Source: JAPLJU01 sp036725345 (lineage in GTDB: Bacteria; Desulfobacterota; Syntrophia; Syntrophales; UBA2192). From it: DNA of 64,000 nt. The notes below the pieces were generated by a model. That model saw nothing but the letters and a program-made list of their open reading frames with translations, ran no database searches and had not been told where the DNA came from. Position 1 is the stretch's first letter. Every line of letters begins with the position of its first letter. Made by a program: the position numbers and the translations under genes. The DNA is taken from contig DAIMEJ010000004.1 in assembly GCA_036725345.1 (NCBI GenBank), positions 1 to 64,000 on the forward strand, read 5' to 3'. Positions 53,412 to 63,098 of the stretch are shown here, piece by piece.

Positions 53412-54454
53412 CCCGAAGGCAACCGATCAAGGATGTCGATCAACTGCTACAGGTCATTTGCGGCAACGAGGAGATCGCCCGGAAATTCTTCGAGATAGAA
53501 ACGAGTATCCTCACCATCCGCCATTTCAAGGATTTTTTTCAAAGGCTCCTCAGGGAAATCCGGGAAAAATTCGAAATCCCCTACGTCTGGATCGCCCTGA
53601 TCGAGGGAAGCGAGCCGCTCAAGCTCCTGGAGACCATCGAGCCCCCCCCGGCCGTCCGGAAGAACCTGCGGACGATCACAAAGGATAGCCTCGCGCGCCT
53701 GACGAATCACCAGCGTTCGCCCGTGCTGGTCAACGACAACCTCAAGGATTACGATCCGGTTCTCCCCGAGCAGGGCCGAAAGAAGATCCGATCCCTTGCC
53801 ATTGCCCCCCTCACCCTGGATCGGGAGGTCATCGGGAGCCTCAATCTGGCCGATTCGTCGGACCAGCGCTACGCCCCCGGAATGGAAACGACCCTCCTGG
53901 AGCAGCTTGCCGTGAAGGTGTCCATCTGTCTTGCCAACGTCATGGCCCAGGAGAAACTGCGGATGCTCGCCTTCCAGGATCCCCTCACGGGGCTCCTGAA
54001 CCGCCGTGTTCTCGAGGAGGCTCTCAAGCGGGAGTTCAGCCGTGCCGACCGCTACGGGGCGCCCCTCTCGATTGTTTTCCTGGATCTGGATAACTTCAAG
54101 GAGCTGAACAACCGCTACGGCAACGACTTCGGCGACGAAGCACTGAAATACGCGGCCGTGCATCTCATGGTTATGTGCCGGCAGAGCGACGTCGTCGCGA
54201 GGTTCGCGGGGGATGAGTTCGTCGTCATCCTTCCCAGCACGGAAGGCGAGGACGCTTTGCGCTTCGCCGACCGCATACAGACCTTCTTCCTCACCAACCC
54301 GATGCGCCGCGGCGACACCAGCGTGACCCTGTCGCTCAGCTGTGGCGTGGCCACAAACAAGGACCGGAACGTGGGTGACGCGGCCGCGCTTCTCAGGAAA
54401 GCCGACGAAATGCTCGGCATGAGCAAAAGGATCAAGAAGACAAAGGTCAGATAG
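53408..54454 (+). CDS. DUF484/GAF-type diguanylate cyclase
   Basis: 348 residues. The N-terminal 180 form a GAF-like/DUF484 domain (SLAIAPLTLDREVIGSLNLADSSDQRY). A GGDEF domain follows (DPLTGLLNRRVLEE, LDLDNFKELNN, RFAGDEFVVILP). The signature is AGDEF, a variant known to be active in some cyclases. It makes cyclic di-GMP. The overlap with etfA couples it to the acyl-CoA oxidation operon, an unusual place for a cyclase. A PilZ receptor is at 62429. Confidence 0.85.
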   Translation: MTRRQPIKDVDQLLQVICGNEEIARKFFEIETSILTIRHFKDFFQRLLREIREKFEIPYVWIALIEGSEPLKLLETIEPPPAVRKNLRTITKDSLARLTNHQRSPVLVNDNLKDYDPVLPEQGRKKIRSLAIAPLTLDREVIGSLNLADSSDQRYAPGMETTLLEQLAVKVSICLANVMAQEKLRMLAFQDPLTGLLNRRVLEEALKREFSRADRYGAPLSIVFLDLDNFKELNNRYGNDFGDEALKYAAVHLMVMCRQSDVVARFAGDEFVVILPSTEGEDALRFADRIQTFFLTNPMRRGDTSVTLSLSCGVATNKDRNVGDAAALLRKADEMLGMSKRIKKTKVR

Positions 54455-54456
54455 AG

Positions 54457-54493
54457 AAACCCCCTCGCTTCATTGCCCGGAGCGAAGGGGGTT
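54457..54493. terminator. hairpin between convergent genes
   Basis: AACCCCCTCGCT pairs with AGCGAAGGGGGTT with one bulge. No long T run follows, but the position between convergent genes fits a terminator. Confidence 0.6.
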
Positions 54494-54505
54494 CGCGTGG
54501 CGTGA

Positions 54506-55126
54506 TTACTTCTTCTTGTCGGCTGCGGCGTATCCCTTTGACAGGGCCTTGTTGACGTGGATCACCCCTTTGTTGAGACTCTTAAGGGGATAATCGTCGG
54601 TGATGACGGGCAGTTTGTCGGCATCGGCCTGAGATTTGAGGACGGTGCCCGCGGGGATATACCTCCCGTCGGCAACCTTCACGCCCATGAGGATACAGCC
54701 TGGCTCGATGACACAGTTCATGCCGACCTGCGATCGGAATACAAGGACCTGCATCCCCACAAAGGTGTCGTCCAGAACAAAGGCCGGTCCGTGAATCTGG
54801 ACCTGGTGAGCCAGCGACACGCGGTTCCCCACGTAAACAGCGCACTTCTTTCCCCCGACCTCGACGAGGTTTTTTTCCACAACCTTGCCATGCTCCTCCG
54901 TCTCGAGGGCGTGGATGACAACGCCGTCCTGCACATTGGAGTCCTCCCCGACATACAGGGGCTGGCCCTCGTCCCCCCGAACGGCCGCGAAGGGCGCGAC
55001 AAAGACATTCTTCCCGATGGTGACGTTCCCGATCACGAGCCCCAGGGGGTGCACGTAAGCTGTCGGGTCAATGACCGGCTCCCTGGCTTTTGAACTGAAA
55101 TCCGTTACGACGTTTTTCCCTATCAT
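54506..55126 (-). CDS. gamma-class carbonic anhydrase (Cam type)
   Basis: 206 residues from the ATG at 55126, behind GCGGGAGG. A left-handed beta-helix with hexapeptide repeats. Zinc or iron ligands His72 (GVVIHALET), His107 and His112 (SLAHQVQIHG). The acidic loop EEHGKVVEKN after His72, missing in CamH-type proteins, is present, as in Methanosarcina Cam. Converts CO2 and bicarbonate. No secretion signal is visible. Confidence 0.88.
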   Translation of the reverse strand: MIGKNVVTDFSSKAREPVIDPTAYVHPLGLVIGNVTIGKNVFVAPFAAVRGDEGQPLYVGEDSNVQDGVVIHALETEEHGKVVEKNLVEVGGKKCAVYVGNRVSLAHQVQIHGPAFVLDDTFVGMQVLVFRSQVGMNCVIEPGCILMGVKVADGRYIPAGTVLKSQADADKLPVITDDYPLKSLNKGVIHVNKALSKGYAAADKKK

Positions 55127-55152
55127 GAGAAACCTCCCGCACACCTGCTTCA

Positions 55153-55279
55153 ATTTTGAGTTTTGAATTTTGAATTTTGAGTTAAATGAATGCCATTTTA
55201 ACTTTTCATATTATGCCCTGTCTTTTATGAACGGTCTCCTAATAAAGTAGCCTGTCCCCTTTTTCGTGTCCCCTTTTTC
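55153..55279. repeat. TTTTGAATTTTGAA run and REP copy before coaE
   Basis: 55153-55190 holds degenerate TTTTGAATTTTGAATT units; 55243-55279 holds AGTAGCCTGTCCCC and a partial second GTGTCCCC half, a REP of the RAYT family. Both lie between the carbonic anhydrase and coaE. Confidence 0.65.
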
Positions 55280-55286
55280 GGCCCAA

Positions 55287-55919
55287 TCACCTGCCACTCG
55301 ATTTCAATCTTTTCTCCCTTTCCCTCCTGACAAGCTCTACCCAGACGGCGTCGACCTGTTTCTGAAGATCCTCCAGGATGCCGTTGTTCTCGACGATGAG
55401 GTGGGCATACCGCCTCTTTTCCTCCATGGGCATCTGTGCGTCAACCCGCGCCCGGGCTTCCTTCTCCGTATACCCATCCCGCTTCATGATCCTCTCGACC
55501 TGGAGCCGGGGTGAGGCATAGACGAGAAGGACAAGATCGACACGGTCCTGCCAGCCCACCTCGATGAGAAGAGGGACGTCGGAGAGGACGATGGCGGCGG
55601 GGTTCTGCTTTTCAATCTCCGCGAGCCGCTTCTTCCATTCCGCAAGCACGACGGGGTGTACGATGGCGTTCAGGTCTTGCAGTTTCCCGGAATTTTTAAA
55701 GACGATCTCGCCGAGCTTTTTCCGGTCGATTTTCCCCCCGGGTGCCAAAACCTCGCGACCGAAACGGGCTATAATGGCCCCGTAAGAGGGGCCGCCCGGC
55801 TCGTAGACCATGTGGGCGAGCCGGTCATGGTCGACGACGAAGGCGCCCTTCTCCACGAGCATCCTCACGACCGTGGATTTTCCGCTTGCAATCCCCCCTG
55901 TCAGGCCCACGTTCAGCAT
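55287..55919 (-). CDS. coaE: dephospho-CoA kinase
   Basis: 210 residues from the ATG at 55919. Phosphorylates dephospho-CoA, the last step of coenzyme A synthesis. P-loop GGIASGKST at residue 8, VDHDRLAH with the catalytic Asp, PLLIEVGWQDRVDLVLLVY, and a C-terminal NNGILEDL. An earlier ATG adds residues without family match. Confidence 0.93.
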   Translation of the reverse strand: MLNVGLTGGIASGKSTVVRMLVEKGAFVVDHDRLAHMVYEPGGPSYGAIIARFGREVLAPGGKIDRKKLGEIVFKNSGKLQDLNAIVHPVVLAEWKKRLAEIEKQNPAAIVLSDVPLLIEVGWQDRVDLVLLVYASPRLQVERIMKRDGYTEKEARARVDAQMPMEEKRRYAHLIVENNGILEDLQKQVDAVWVELVRREREKRLKSSGR

Positions 55920-56172
55920 CGCCGTGCTTCTACCACAGCACGGGGGTTCCATCAACCGAAATGTCCCGCGCCTTTCTCATTGATTTTCTTAAGAGAAACG
56001 TCCGGAGAGGGACTGGTATTTTTCCTGCAGGGGGAACCTCCGCAAAAGGGAGAAACAGGCGAATGTCCCGTGAATTCACGGATCCTTCGAGCGCCCGGCC
56101 ACCCGTCCGAAGAGTTAGCATCCTTCTTGCATAGACGTCTTCAGTGCAGCGTTCTGCGGCGAGGTGCGTGTA

Positions 56173-56883
56173 TTGATTCGCGTCGATAAACTGAAGAAAT
56201 CATACGGACATATCGTTGCCGTCAACAGCATCTCCTTCGATGTGAGAAAGGGAGACATCCTGGGGTTCATCGGGCCCAACGGGGCCGGAAAGACGACGAC
56301 GCTCCGCATGCTTGCCTGCTTCATCACGCCGGACGACGGCACAGCCATAATCAACAACCACGACATCCGGGAGCAATCGCTTCAGGTGCGCCGGTCCATC
56401 GGGTACTTCATGGAGCGGGCGCCCCTTTACGGCGAAATGACGGTTCAGTCCTTCCTGAACTTCATCTGCGAGGTGAAGGGCGTCCATCGCGAGGATCGCA
56501 GGAACGAGGCCATCCGCGTGGCGGGGATGTGCGATCTCCTCGAGGTTTTTTACCAGCGGATCGACACCCTCTCGGCGGGATTCCAGCGGAGGGTCTGCCT
56601 CGCACAGACCCTGGTGAGCGACCCCCCGGTCCTGATCCTGGACGAACCGCTGATCGGACTGGACCCGAACCAGAAAATGGAAATCCGGGAACTGATTATC
56701 AAAATGTCCGGGGACAAATCCATCATCATCTCCACGCACATGCTGGAGGAACTCGAGGCGATCTGCAACCGCGCGCTCATGGTGCACAGAGGGTCCGTTG
56801 TGAGCGATTCGACACCCGAAGATTTCAGGGAAAAGGGTCGCGGCAAGATCGACACATTCTTCAGACAGGCCACAGGGGATTAG
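56173..56883 (+). CDS. ABC transporter ATP-binding protein (GldA-like)
   Basis: About 236 residues from the TTG at 56173 (GAGGTGCGTGTA before it); a GTG at 56164 is the alternative. Walker A GPNGAGKTTT, Walker B LILDEPLIGLD, and a degenerate signature LSAGFQRRV instead of LSGGQ. Powers the permease encoded next. In Bacteroidetes the related GldAFG set serves gliding; in Proteobacteria the role is unknown. Confidence 0.88.
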   Translation: MIRVDKLKKSYGHIVAVNSISFDVRKGDILGFIGPNGAGKTTTLRMLACFITPDDGTAIINNHDIREQSLQVRRSIGYFMERAPLYGEMTVQSFLNFICEVKGVHREDRRNEAIRVAGMCDLLEVFYQRIDTLSAGFQRRVCLAQTLVSDPPVLILDEPLIGLDPNQKMEIRELIIKMSGDKSIIISTHMLEELEAICNRALMVHRGSVVSDSTPEDFREKGRGKIDTFFRQATGD

Positions 56884-56887
56884 GACG

Positions 56888-57622
56888 ATGCCGGTCTTTT
56901 TCGCCATCCTCAAGCGCGAGTTGAAAAGCTATTTCACGACGCCGGTGGCCTATGTCTACCTCGTGGTCTTCCTCCTCCTGAGCAGCTTTCTGACCATCAA
57001 GGGCCGCTTTTTCGAGGCTCGCCAGGCGGACCTTCAGCCCTTTTTCTCAATCCTGCCGATCCTTTTCATCTTCTTCATCCCCGCGGTGGGCATGCGCGTC
57101 TTCGCCGAGGAAAAAAAATCGGGGACGATTGAACTCCTCTTCACGCTGCCTGTCACGATCCGCGGCGCCGTCATCGGAAAGTTTCTCGCTGCCTGGGGCT
57201 TTCTCGTCATCGCGCTCATCATGACCCTGCCGCTTCCCGTCGTGGTCAGCCTTCTCGGGAAGCCCGACCCGTGGGTCATCGCGACGGGATACCTGGGGGC
57301 CTTTCTGCTCTCGGGCTGCTATCTGGCCATCAGCATTTTCTGCTCGGCCATGACCCGCGGCCAGATCGAGAGCTTCATCCTCTCGGTGCTCATCTGCGGG
57401 TTCTTCGCCTCGGCGGATCAGCCCGCTTTCCTGAACACGCTCTCGTCCCTCCTGCCCCTCTCCATGGTCGAGGCCGTTGCGAACCTGAGTTTCATCGGCC
57501 ACTTCGACTCGATCAAGCGGGGGGTCCTGGAGTTCAATGATCTCGCCTTTTATGCCTGCATCATAACGGGATGGCTCCTGAGCGCGATGATCATCCTTGA
57601 GGTCAGAAAGGAGCCGGCATGA
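56888..57622 (+). CDS. ABC transporter permease (GldF-like)
   Basis: 244 residues with six membrane helices. ABC2-type permease: ILKRELKSYFTTPVAYVYLVVFLLLS at the start, then VGMRVFAEEKKSGTIELLFTLPVT. It partners the preceding ATPase and overlaps the next gene by four bases. Exports an unknown substrate or remodels the envelope. Confidence 0.88.
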   Translation: MPVFFAILKRELKSYFTTPVAYVYLVVFLLLSSFLTIKGRFFEARQADLQPFFSILPILFIFFIPAVGMRVFAEEKKSGTIELLFTLPVTIRGAVIGKFLAAWGFLVIALIMTLPLPVVVSLLGKPDPWVIATGYLGAFLLSGCYLAISIFCSAMTRGQIESFILSVLICGFFASADQPAFLNTLSSLLPLSMVEAVANLSFIGHFDSIKRGVLEFNDLAFYACIITGWLLSAMIILEVRKEPA

Positions 57623-59565
57623 GAGCGACCCTCAGGGCCACCGCAGCCATTCTGCTGATCGGCGTCATCACCTTTTGCGCGATCACGATCTCGAGCATCC
57701 TGAGCCGATCCCTCCGCGTCGATCTGACCGACAACGGGCTCTACACGCTGTCGGACGGCACACGGGACATCATCAGCGGGCTTTCGGAGCCGGTCACCCT
57801 GAAGCTCTTCTACTCGCAGGCCGCCGCGCTCAAGGGGCCCGAATCCATGCGGCTCTACAACAACTACTACGCCTACGTCCGGGACCTCCTGAAAGAGTAC
57901 GCCAAGCTGTCGGGCGGCAAGATCCGCCTGGAATTCATCGATCCGAGACCGGATTCGGAGGCGGCGGCCGAAGCCGTCCGCTACGGGCTGCCGAGCGAGC
58001 CCGTGACGAACGAGGAGCGTTTTTTCTTCGGCATGGTGCTCCTGACGGAATTCGGGCAGGAAAAAACGATCCCCTTTTTCACCCTGGACCGACAGGGGCT
58101 TCTCGAATATGACATCAGCAGGACGATTTACAACGCCACGCAGCGAAACCGCAAGAAGATCGGCGTTCTCTCGTCCATCGACCTGTTCGGCAGCACCGCT
58201 TCACCCTACATGGCGAAGATGCTCCGGATGCAGGGAAAGAAAACCCCCGGGGCCTGGAACCTCATCGGGCAACTGAAGCAGGACTACCGCCTCGTGCCGC
58301 TTCGTTCCGACGTCGAGGAGATTGATGACGTCGATGCCCTCCTCATCGTGCATCCCGAAAACCTCCACGAGCGGACGCTGTACGCCATCGATCACTACGT
58401 CATGAAGGGCGGAAAACTGACCGTATTTGTCGACCCCTGCTTCACCTCCGACGCCATGTCCGGGGGAGCTGCCCCGGGATCGGCCTCCAGGAACAGACAA
58501 CAATCTTGGGGCTTCAGCCGGCTGCTCGGCGCCTGGGGGCTTGAAATGGACCCGGATGCCGTTGTCGCCGATCCGAACCTCGGGAGCATGGTGCAATTTT
58601 CGGAGGGGGAACGAAACAGAAAGCTCATCACACTGCTGAGCCTCTCCGGCTCCGCCCTGAACCGCAATGAACCGATCACGGCCAAGCTTGACAATGTCAA
58701 GGTGCTCAACGCAGGCCACCTGAAGGTGCGTGAGGTGAGGAACGTCAGGGCCCGGACGCTCCTGCTCACAACGGATTCGGCAAATCTTTTAAAGACGGGG
58801 GAGCTGGATCTGCACCAGCCGGATCCGGACATCCTCATGCAAAAATTCAAGGGCGGCAGGGAGCCGCTGATCCTCGCCACGAAACTCACAGGCCGATTCG
58901 ACACAGCCTTTCCCGGGAATGCCGCCGGGGAGAGCACGCCGTCGAACCCGGGAACCGAAAAGCCGGGCAAACCGGAAACGGCCGCCCGGGGGCTGATAAA
59001 ATCAAAAGACATGACGACCATTGTCGTCTACGCCGACGTGGACATGGTGAGCAACCTCTTTCTGGACAACGAAAACCCTTCGGATACGGGCCTCGCCGCG
59101 GGTAACAACAATCTGCTCCTGAACACGATGGAGGAGCTCCTCGGCACCGGAACGCTTGCGGGCGTCCGGACAAGGGGAGAGTACATCCGGCCCTTCAAAG
59201 TGATCGACAACATCGAGGCGAAATTCGACGCGGCCAACAGCCACAAGATCTGGCTCCTGAAGTCCAACATATCCAACGCCCAGAAGCAGCTCGCCCTGCT
59301 GGAAAGGAAATCGGAGGATCATCAGGTGCCCCTCCTGAAAAACGAGGCCCTCAACAGGAAAAAGGAGATCGAAAGCAGGATCGCCGCACAGAGACGGGAG
59401 TTGTGGGATCTCAGCGAGGACAAGCGGCAGGAGGTAGACACCCTCATTTCCATGCTGAAGGTATCCTACATGCTCTTCGCGCCCGTCCTTGTCCTCATCA
59501 CGGCGGGTATCGTGTCCGCCTATCGCGCCATGAAGAAGAGAAACATGGTCTGGAGATCCCTATGA
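57619..59565 (+). CDS. GldG-like ABC auxiliary protein
   Basis: 648 residues. An N-terminal membrane helix (ILLIGVITFCAITISSIL), then a periplasmic domain of the ABC_transp_aux family (DLTDNGLYTLSDGTRDII, EPVTLKLFYSQ, LLIVHPENL), a coiled coil at about 555-610 and a C-terminal helix (MLFAPVLVLITAGIVSAY). The coiled coil and second helix place the middle outside. Works with the permease. Confidence 0.85.
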   Translation: MRATLRATAAILLIGVITFCAITISSILSRSLRVDLTDNGLYTLSDGTRDIISGLSEPVTLKLFYSQAAALKGPESMRLYNNYYAYVRDLLKEYAKLSGGKIRLEFIDPRPDSEAAAEAVRYGLPSEPVTNEERFFFGMVLLTEFGQEKTIPFFTLDRQGLLEYDISRTIYNATQRNRKKIGVLSSIDLFGSTASPYMAKMLRMQGKKTPGAWNLIGQLKQDYRLVPLRSDVEEIDDVDALLIVHPENLHERTLYAIDHYVMKGGKLTVFVDPCFTSDAMSGGAAPGSASRNRQQSWGFSRLLGAWGLEMDPDAVVADPNLGSMVQFSEGERNRKLITLLSLSGSALNRNEPITAKLDNVKVLNAGHLKVREVRNVRARTLLLTTDSANLLKTGELDLHQPDPDILMQKFKGGREPLILATKLTGRFDTAFPGNAAGESTPSNPGTEKPGKPETAARGLIKSKDMTTIVVYADVDMVSNLFLDNENPSDTGLAAGNNNLLLNTMEELLGTGTLAGVRTRGEYIRPFKVIDNIEAKFDAANSHKIWLLKSNISNAQKQLALLERKSEDHQVPLLKNEALNRKKEIESRIAAQRRELWDLSEDKRQEVDTLISMLKVSYMLFAPVLVLITAGIVSAYRAMKKRNMVWRSL

Positions 59566-60608
59566 TCAGTAACCGTCGCCTCATCCTGCTCGGCGCTGCG
59601 GCGGTGATCCTCTCCGCCCTGACGGTCTTCCTGGCCGCAACGGACCGCTGGAAAGGAACCGCCCCCCCGGCGGCGGGGAAATACCTCCTGCAGGGGTTCA
59701 ACCCGGAAAAGGTTCACGGCATCCACATCGTATCGAGCGAATACGCCATCCAGTTCAAGCGGTTCGGAAACAGCTTCGTCATCACGACCTGGTACGGCTA
59801 TCCCGCCGCCAACGAAAAAATGAATGAACTCCTCGGCCTCCTCACCGATATCCAGTCCGTGGAGAAAGTGACCTCCCAGAAGCAGAATCATGACGCCCTG
59901 GGCGTCACGACCGATCAGGGTTCCACGGTCATCCGGCTCTTTGACGAGGTCGACCGGAAAATGGCAGGGGTCGTCATCGGGAAAAGGAGCGAAGGGGCCC
60001 CGGGCAAATACATCCGGCTCGAGGACGATGACACGGTCTACATCAGCAGCAAGGTCATCCCCCCGATCAGCTTCGCCTACACGGACTACATCCAGAAGCA
60101 GATCGTCTCCGCCAATCCCAGGGAATATACCAGGCTGTCCGTTTCCACAAACCCCGATCACTACACCATCGACATCCGCGACGGCAGCGGTTTCCTGAAC
60201 AGCCTCCCCCGCGATGCGCGGCAGGATGAACGGCGCATCGACGAAATTCTGGCCGCATCGCTGGACCTGAAGATCAAAAACGTTTTCAGAGAGGAGGACC
60301 TCAAGGATCTTCGTTTCGACACGAAGCTGCATCTGACGAAAAAAGACCGGACAACCTACCAGATCGACTTTGCCGAAAGAGGAGACCGGTGCTACATGAA
60401 AGCCCAGGCCGAATATTCGAAACCGGCCGGTGAAATCATCATCTACAAGGACGAATCCCCGCATTCCCTCAAGACAAAAGAATCCCTTCTGCTCGCCCGG
60501 GACGGGGCAGTCGCCTTCAACAAAATCCACGAAAAGTGGGTTTACGAAGTGGATCCCCTGCACCTCAAGGCCCTTCTCACATCCCCATCCAAGCTTGCCA
60601 GGAAATAA
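59562..60608 (+). CDS. DUF4340 domain protein
   Basis: 348 residues from the ATG at 59562, which overlaps the GldG stop. One N-terminal membrane helix (LILLGAAAVILSALTVFLAA), then the DUF4340 fold (SVEKVTSQKQNHDALGV and VVIGKRSEGAPGKYIRLEDDDTVYIS). Regularly the fourth gene of Gld-like ABC operons. Envelope-located; function unknown. Confidence 0.85.
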   Translation: MISNRRLILLGAAAVILSALTVFLAATDRWKGTAPPAAGKYLLQGFNPEKVHGIHIVSSEYAIQFKRFGNSFVITTWYGYPAANEKMNELLGLLTDIQSVEKVTSQKQNHDALGVTTDQGSTVIRLFDEVDRKMAGVVIGKRSEGAPGKYIRLEDDDTVYISSKVIPPISFAYTDYIQKQIVSANPREYTRLSVSTNPDHYTIDIRDGSGFLNSLPRDARQDERRIDEILAASLDLKIKNVFREEDLKDLRFDTKLHLTKKDRTTYQIDFAERGDRCYMKAQAEYSKPAGEIIIYKDESPHSLKTKESLLLARDGAVAFNKIHEKWVYEVDPLHLKALLTSPSKLARK

Positions 60609-60679
60609 GACCTGCCGCACCCGGCCGCCCGGACCCTCACCGCCGGACCGCGAACCTTGCACGGAAGCGACTCTGGCCG

Positions 60680-61387
60680 TCAATCTTCATGGGGGAAGGT
60701 GAGCTGTCCGCCGAAATAGGCAATGACCACGGTGAGAGCGAAAAGGACAAAGGCCAGGACGGCGTACAGGATCCGGCCGGGCCCTGCCGTCGACAGGACT
60801 TGCGGGTCGCAGATCCGCCAGGCCAGGGCTGCGGCAGAAGCGAGGAGAAGAACCCAGGAGAGGTTTTTCTTTATCGTGACGGCGCGTATCGGTCTTGAGA
60901 GGTAGTTGAGCCACCAGGTGTAATAACCCGTGGCAATCGCCACCGGGGTGGTGAGCAGGCCCGCGGCCAGACAGTGCATGGCCGTCGTCTCGAAGTCTCC
61001 GGCGCCGGTGAGCAGGAATAGACCGTCGAAGACGAACAGGGCAAACATGAAAACGATGGGGAAATGGACCATCATGGGGTGGGGATGGCGCCTGAGAAGG
61101 GGGAAGCGATGAAGGAGTTTCGACAGAATGGCCGGCATCGGTCTCTCCGGTGAGTCCGCCCTCAGGATACCAACCTGGGGATACCGCTCGAAGACCTCGG
61201 GGCCGTGGGGGGCCGCGTGAATATCGCCCGAAAGATCCCGTCCGGCATGGTGCCTCTTCATGTGGAGGCCCCCCTTCCACATTTTGCTTCCGCTGACGTC
61301 GAAGATCCGGCCCTGGTGGGCGACATACGCGGGCTTTCCGTCCCGTCCTGTGAACTCGGACAGTTCCTTCTCTTCAAAGGTCTTCAA
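60680..61387 (-). CDS. cytochrome b5-like/DUF2231 membrane fusion
   Basis: 235 residues from a TTG at 61387 behind AAAGGAG. Residues 1-75 form a cytochrome b5-like heme-binding domain (FTGRDGKPAYVAHQGRIFDVS, HHAGRDL with an axial His, HAAPHG). The rest is a four-helix DUF2231 membrane domain (HPHPMMVHFPIVFMFALFVFD, with His residues that may bind heme). Such a protein could pass electrons in the membrane. The earlier part of the frame to 61492 is unlikely to be translated. Confidence 0.75.
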   Translation of the reverse strand: MKTFEEKELSEFTGRDGKPAYVAHQGRIFDVSGSKMWKGGLHMKRHHAGRDLSGDIHAAPHGPEVFERYPQVGILRADSPERPMPAILSKLLHRFPLLRRHPHPMMVHFPIVFMFALFVFDGLFLLTGAGDFETTAMHCLAAGLLTTPVAIATGYYTWWLNYLSRPIRAVTIKKNLSWVLLLASAAALAWRICDPQVLSTAGPGRILYAVLAFVLFALTVVIAYFGGQLTFPHED

Positions 61388-61641
61388 TGACAACTCCTTT
61401 CTGACACCGTCACCCCTCTCTCTCTTTCCGCCAAACCCGGACCTCGCCGAGAATGACCCTGTGCTGACGGTCTTTCGGAATGGCGGCGACAACCTGTCGT
61501 GATTACGGGCCCGCCAGCGCTGAACAAGACGCTGACGGCGAATGGAAGCCGCTCAAGCACTGAGTAGTCAAAGGGCGATCCCTTGAATTTCTCCCCGAGC
61601 CTCGAGGTTTTTTGGAAGCGGGAAAGATGACCCGAAGGGGG

Positions 61642-62190
61642 TTACTGGATTCGAGTCACCAGAAAGGTCGCCGTGTCGAATCCCGCGACGGAGAGAAGCC
61701 GGATTTCGAACTGGACGCTCTCGCCCGCGGTGAAATTCAGAAACTCACCTATGTTGAGGCGTTCGTCGCGGTTCGGGAGTCCGATGGCGCCGACCCTGAG
61801 AAAGACAAAGCTGTGCCCCACGCTGAGCACACTCAAAAGAACCGCACCGTCCCCGACTTTTTCCGTTGAATACTGCTTGATCGTGACTGTCTCGCTCGCG
61901 TATTTCATGGCTTCTCGAATCTCCCGGGAAAGAATGACAGGAAGCACTCCCACATAGAACGCAGGCATCATATCTGTTTTTTCAGGCAGATGGAAGATCA
62001 AAATTCCGTCCGGCGGGGGAGAACCAAATCGGGAAAGCAGCGAGCCGGGCTTCCTGAACCTGCTGAATTTCACATGAATGTCCGGGGGCACTGCCGGTGG
62101 TTTTTCTCTCGGGAGGTATAAATGTTCGGGGGAGGTATTGCTTTTTCTATAAAATGTATTATATTTAAGTTGAATCCGTTTCACACTCAT
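61642..62190 (-). CDS. hypothetical protein, 182 aa
   Basis: Not recognised. The first 60 residues are basic and Pro-rich (LYLPREKPPAVPPDIHVKF); the rest looks like beta strands with MPAFYVGVLPVILSREI and FLRVGAIGLPNRDERLNIGEFLNFTAGES. No signal peptide or membrane segment. Weak ribosome-binding site. Real because its composition follows the neighbours and no frame opposite fits better. Confidence 0.45.
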   Translation of the reverse strand: MSVKRIQLKYNTFYRKSNTSPEHLYLPREKPPAVPPDIHVKFSRFRKPGSLLSRFGSPPPDGILIFHLPEKTDMMPAFYVGVLPVILSREIREAMKYASETVTIKQYSTEKVGDGAVLLSVLSVGHSFVFLRVGAIGLPNRDERLNIGEFLNFTAGESVQFEIRLLSVAGFDTATFLVTRIQ

Positions 62191-62362
62191 TCTGCGTTAT
62201 ATTTTTTCCATTCTCAAAACTCTCGTCCGCACTAGTGAACTCGCCCCAGCCCTGCCGGATCCGAAGGCTCGCAGCTTACCCTCCTTGGCTGCCCGCCTTG
62301 AAGGGGTATTTCCCCTCCTCCTTTTACCCCCGGTTTCCGGCGGGGCAGGGCTGCAAAAGGAC

Positions 62363-62392
62363 GCAAAAAAAGCAGGGCACTTGCCCTGCTTC
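62363..62392 (-). terminator. terminator of the PilZ gene
   Basis: AGCAGGGC (62371-62378) pairs with GCCCTGCT (62383-62390); on the minus strand a run of T residues follows (A run at 62364-62371). Located about 35 bp after the stop of the PilZ gene. Confidence 0.85.
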
Positions 62393-62428
62393 TCATTTAT
62401 TGTATCGGGTCACTTTGTGCAGACAGCT

Positions 62429-62809
62429 TCAGCTCAGGCGTTCGCCAAAGGGTGTAATCAGATATCCCTCGTCAAAGCAGACAGCCATTCCCGTCGGTTC
62501 AGCCCGTAGAACGGTTCCCGTGACCTTGATGAGTCCCTTGCAGGCGTCCTTTAATTTGCGCAGCCGGTCCAGGGGAAGAATGATGTCGATTCTCACTCGC
62601 GTACCCTCGGGCAGCGCTTTCTTCGTTCGGAAATAGGCGCCACCGGCTGACACGTCCTTCGTGTTCAGTTCGAAAACGGCCTCCCCCTCTTCCTCCCGGG
62701 CTAAAATCTCAATCCTGGCCGGAACCTCAAGATTGAATCGCTCGAGTTTGCGTCTTTCGTAGATCAGGTCGAAGGTGTCCGAACTCTGGTTGGCTGTCCT
62801 TTTCATCAT
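62429..62809 (-). CDS. PilZ domain protein
   Basis: 126 residues. Cyclic di-GMP receptor domain: RRKLERF (the RxxxR motif) at residues 19-24 and DVSAGGAYFRT (the D/NxSxxG motif) near residue 52. A C-terminal beta part (GTVLRAEPTGMAVCFDE). Adapter protein; its partner is unknown, but a cyclase (53408) and pilus-type ATPase (17230) are in the window. Confidence 0.88.
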   Translation of the reverse strand: MMKRTANQSSDTFDLIYERRKLERFNLEVPARIEILAREEEGEAVFELNTKDVSAGGAYFRTKKALPEGTRVRIDIILPLDRLRKLKDACKGLIKVTGTVLRAEPTGMAVCFDEGYLITPFGERLS

Positions 62810-63098
62810 TATTTATGCCTCCTCAAGACATCCAAAACCTTGTTAAAATAGACACTACGGGCGTTTTTCCCAACAAATATACAGAATTCGTGCCAATACG
62901 ACAACATACCCTCCAACGGTCACAGAAGAAGCCGAAATACAAGGATTTTTGACATTTTACACACGGGGGAGTTCCGCGTGGAAGTCAGAGAGAAAAAACG
63001 TCAACAAAATGACGTCTCAGGGGGGAATGTCAGAAAAGCCCGCCGGGTATTTTCATCCGCGAGAAAGCAAAATATACCCCTCGCTCGGGGCTCATCAT

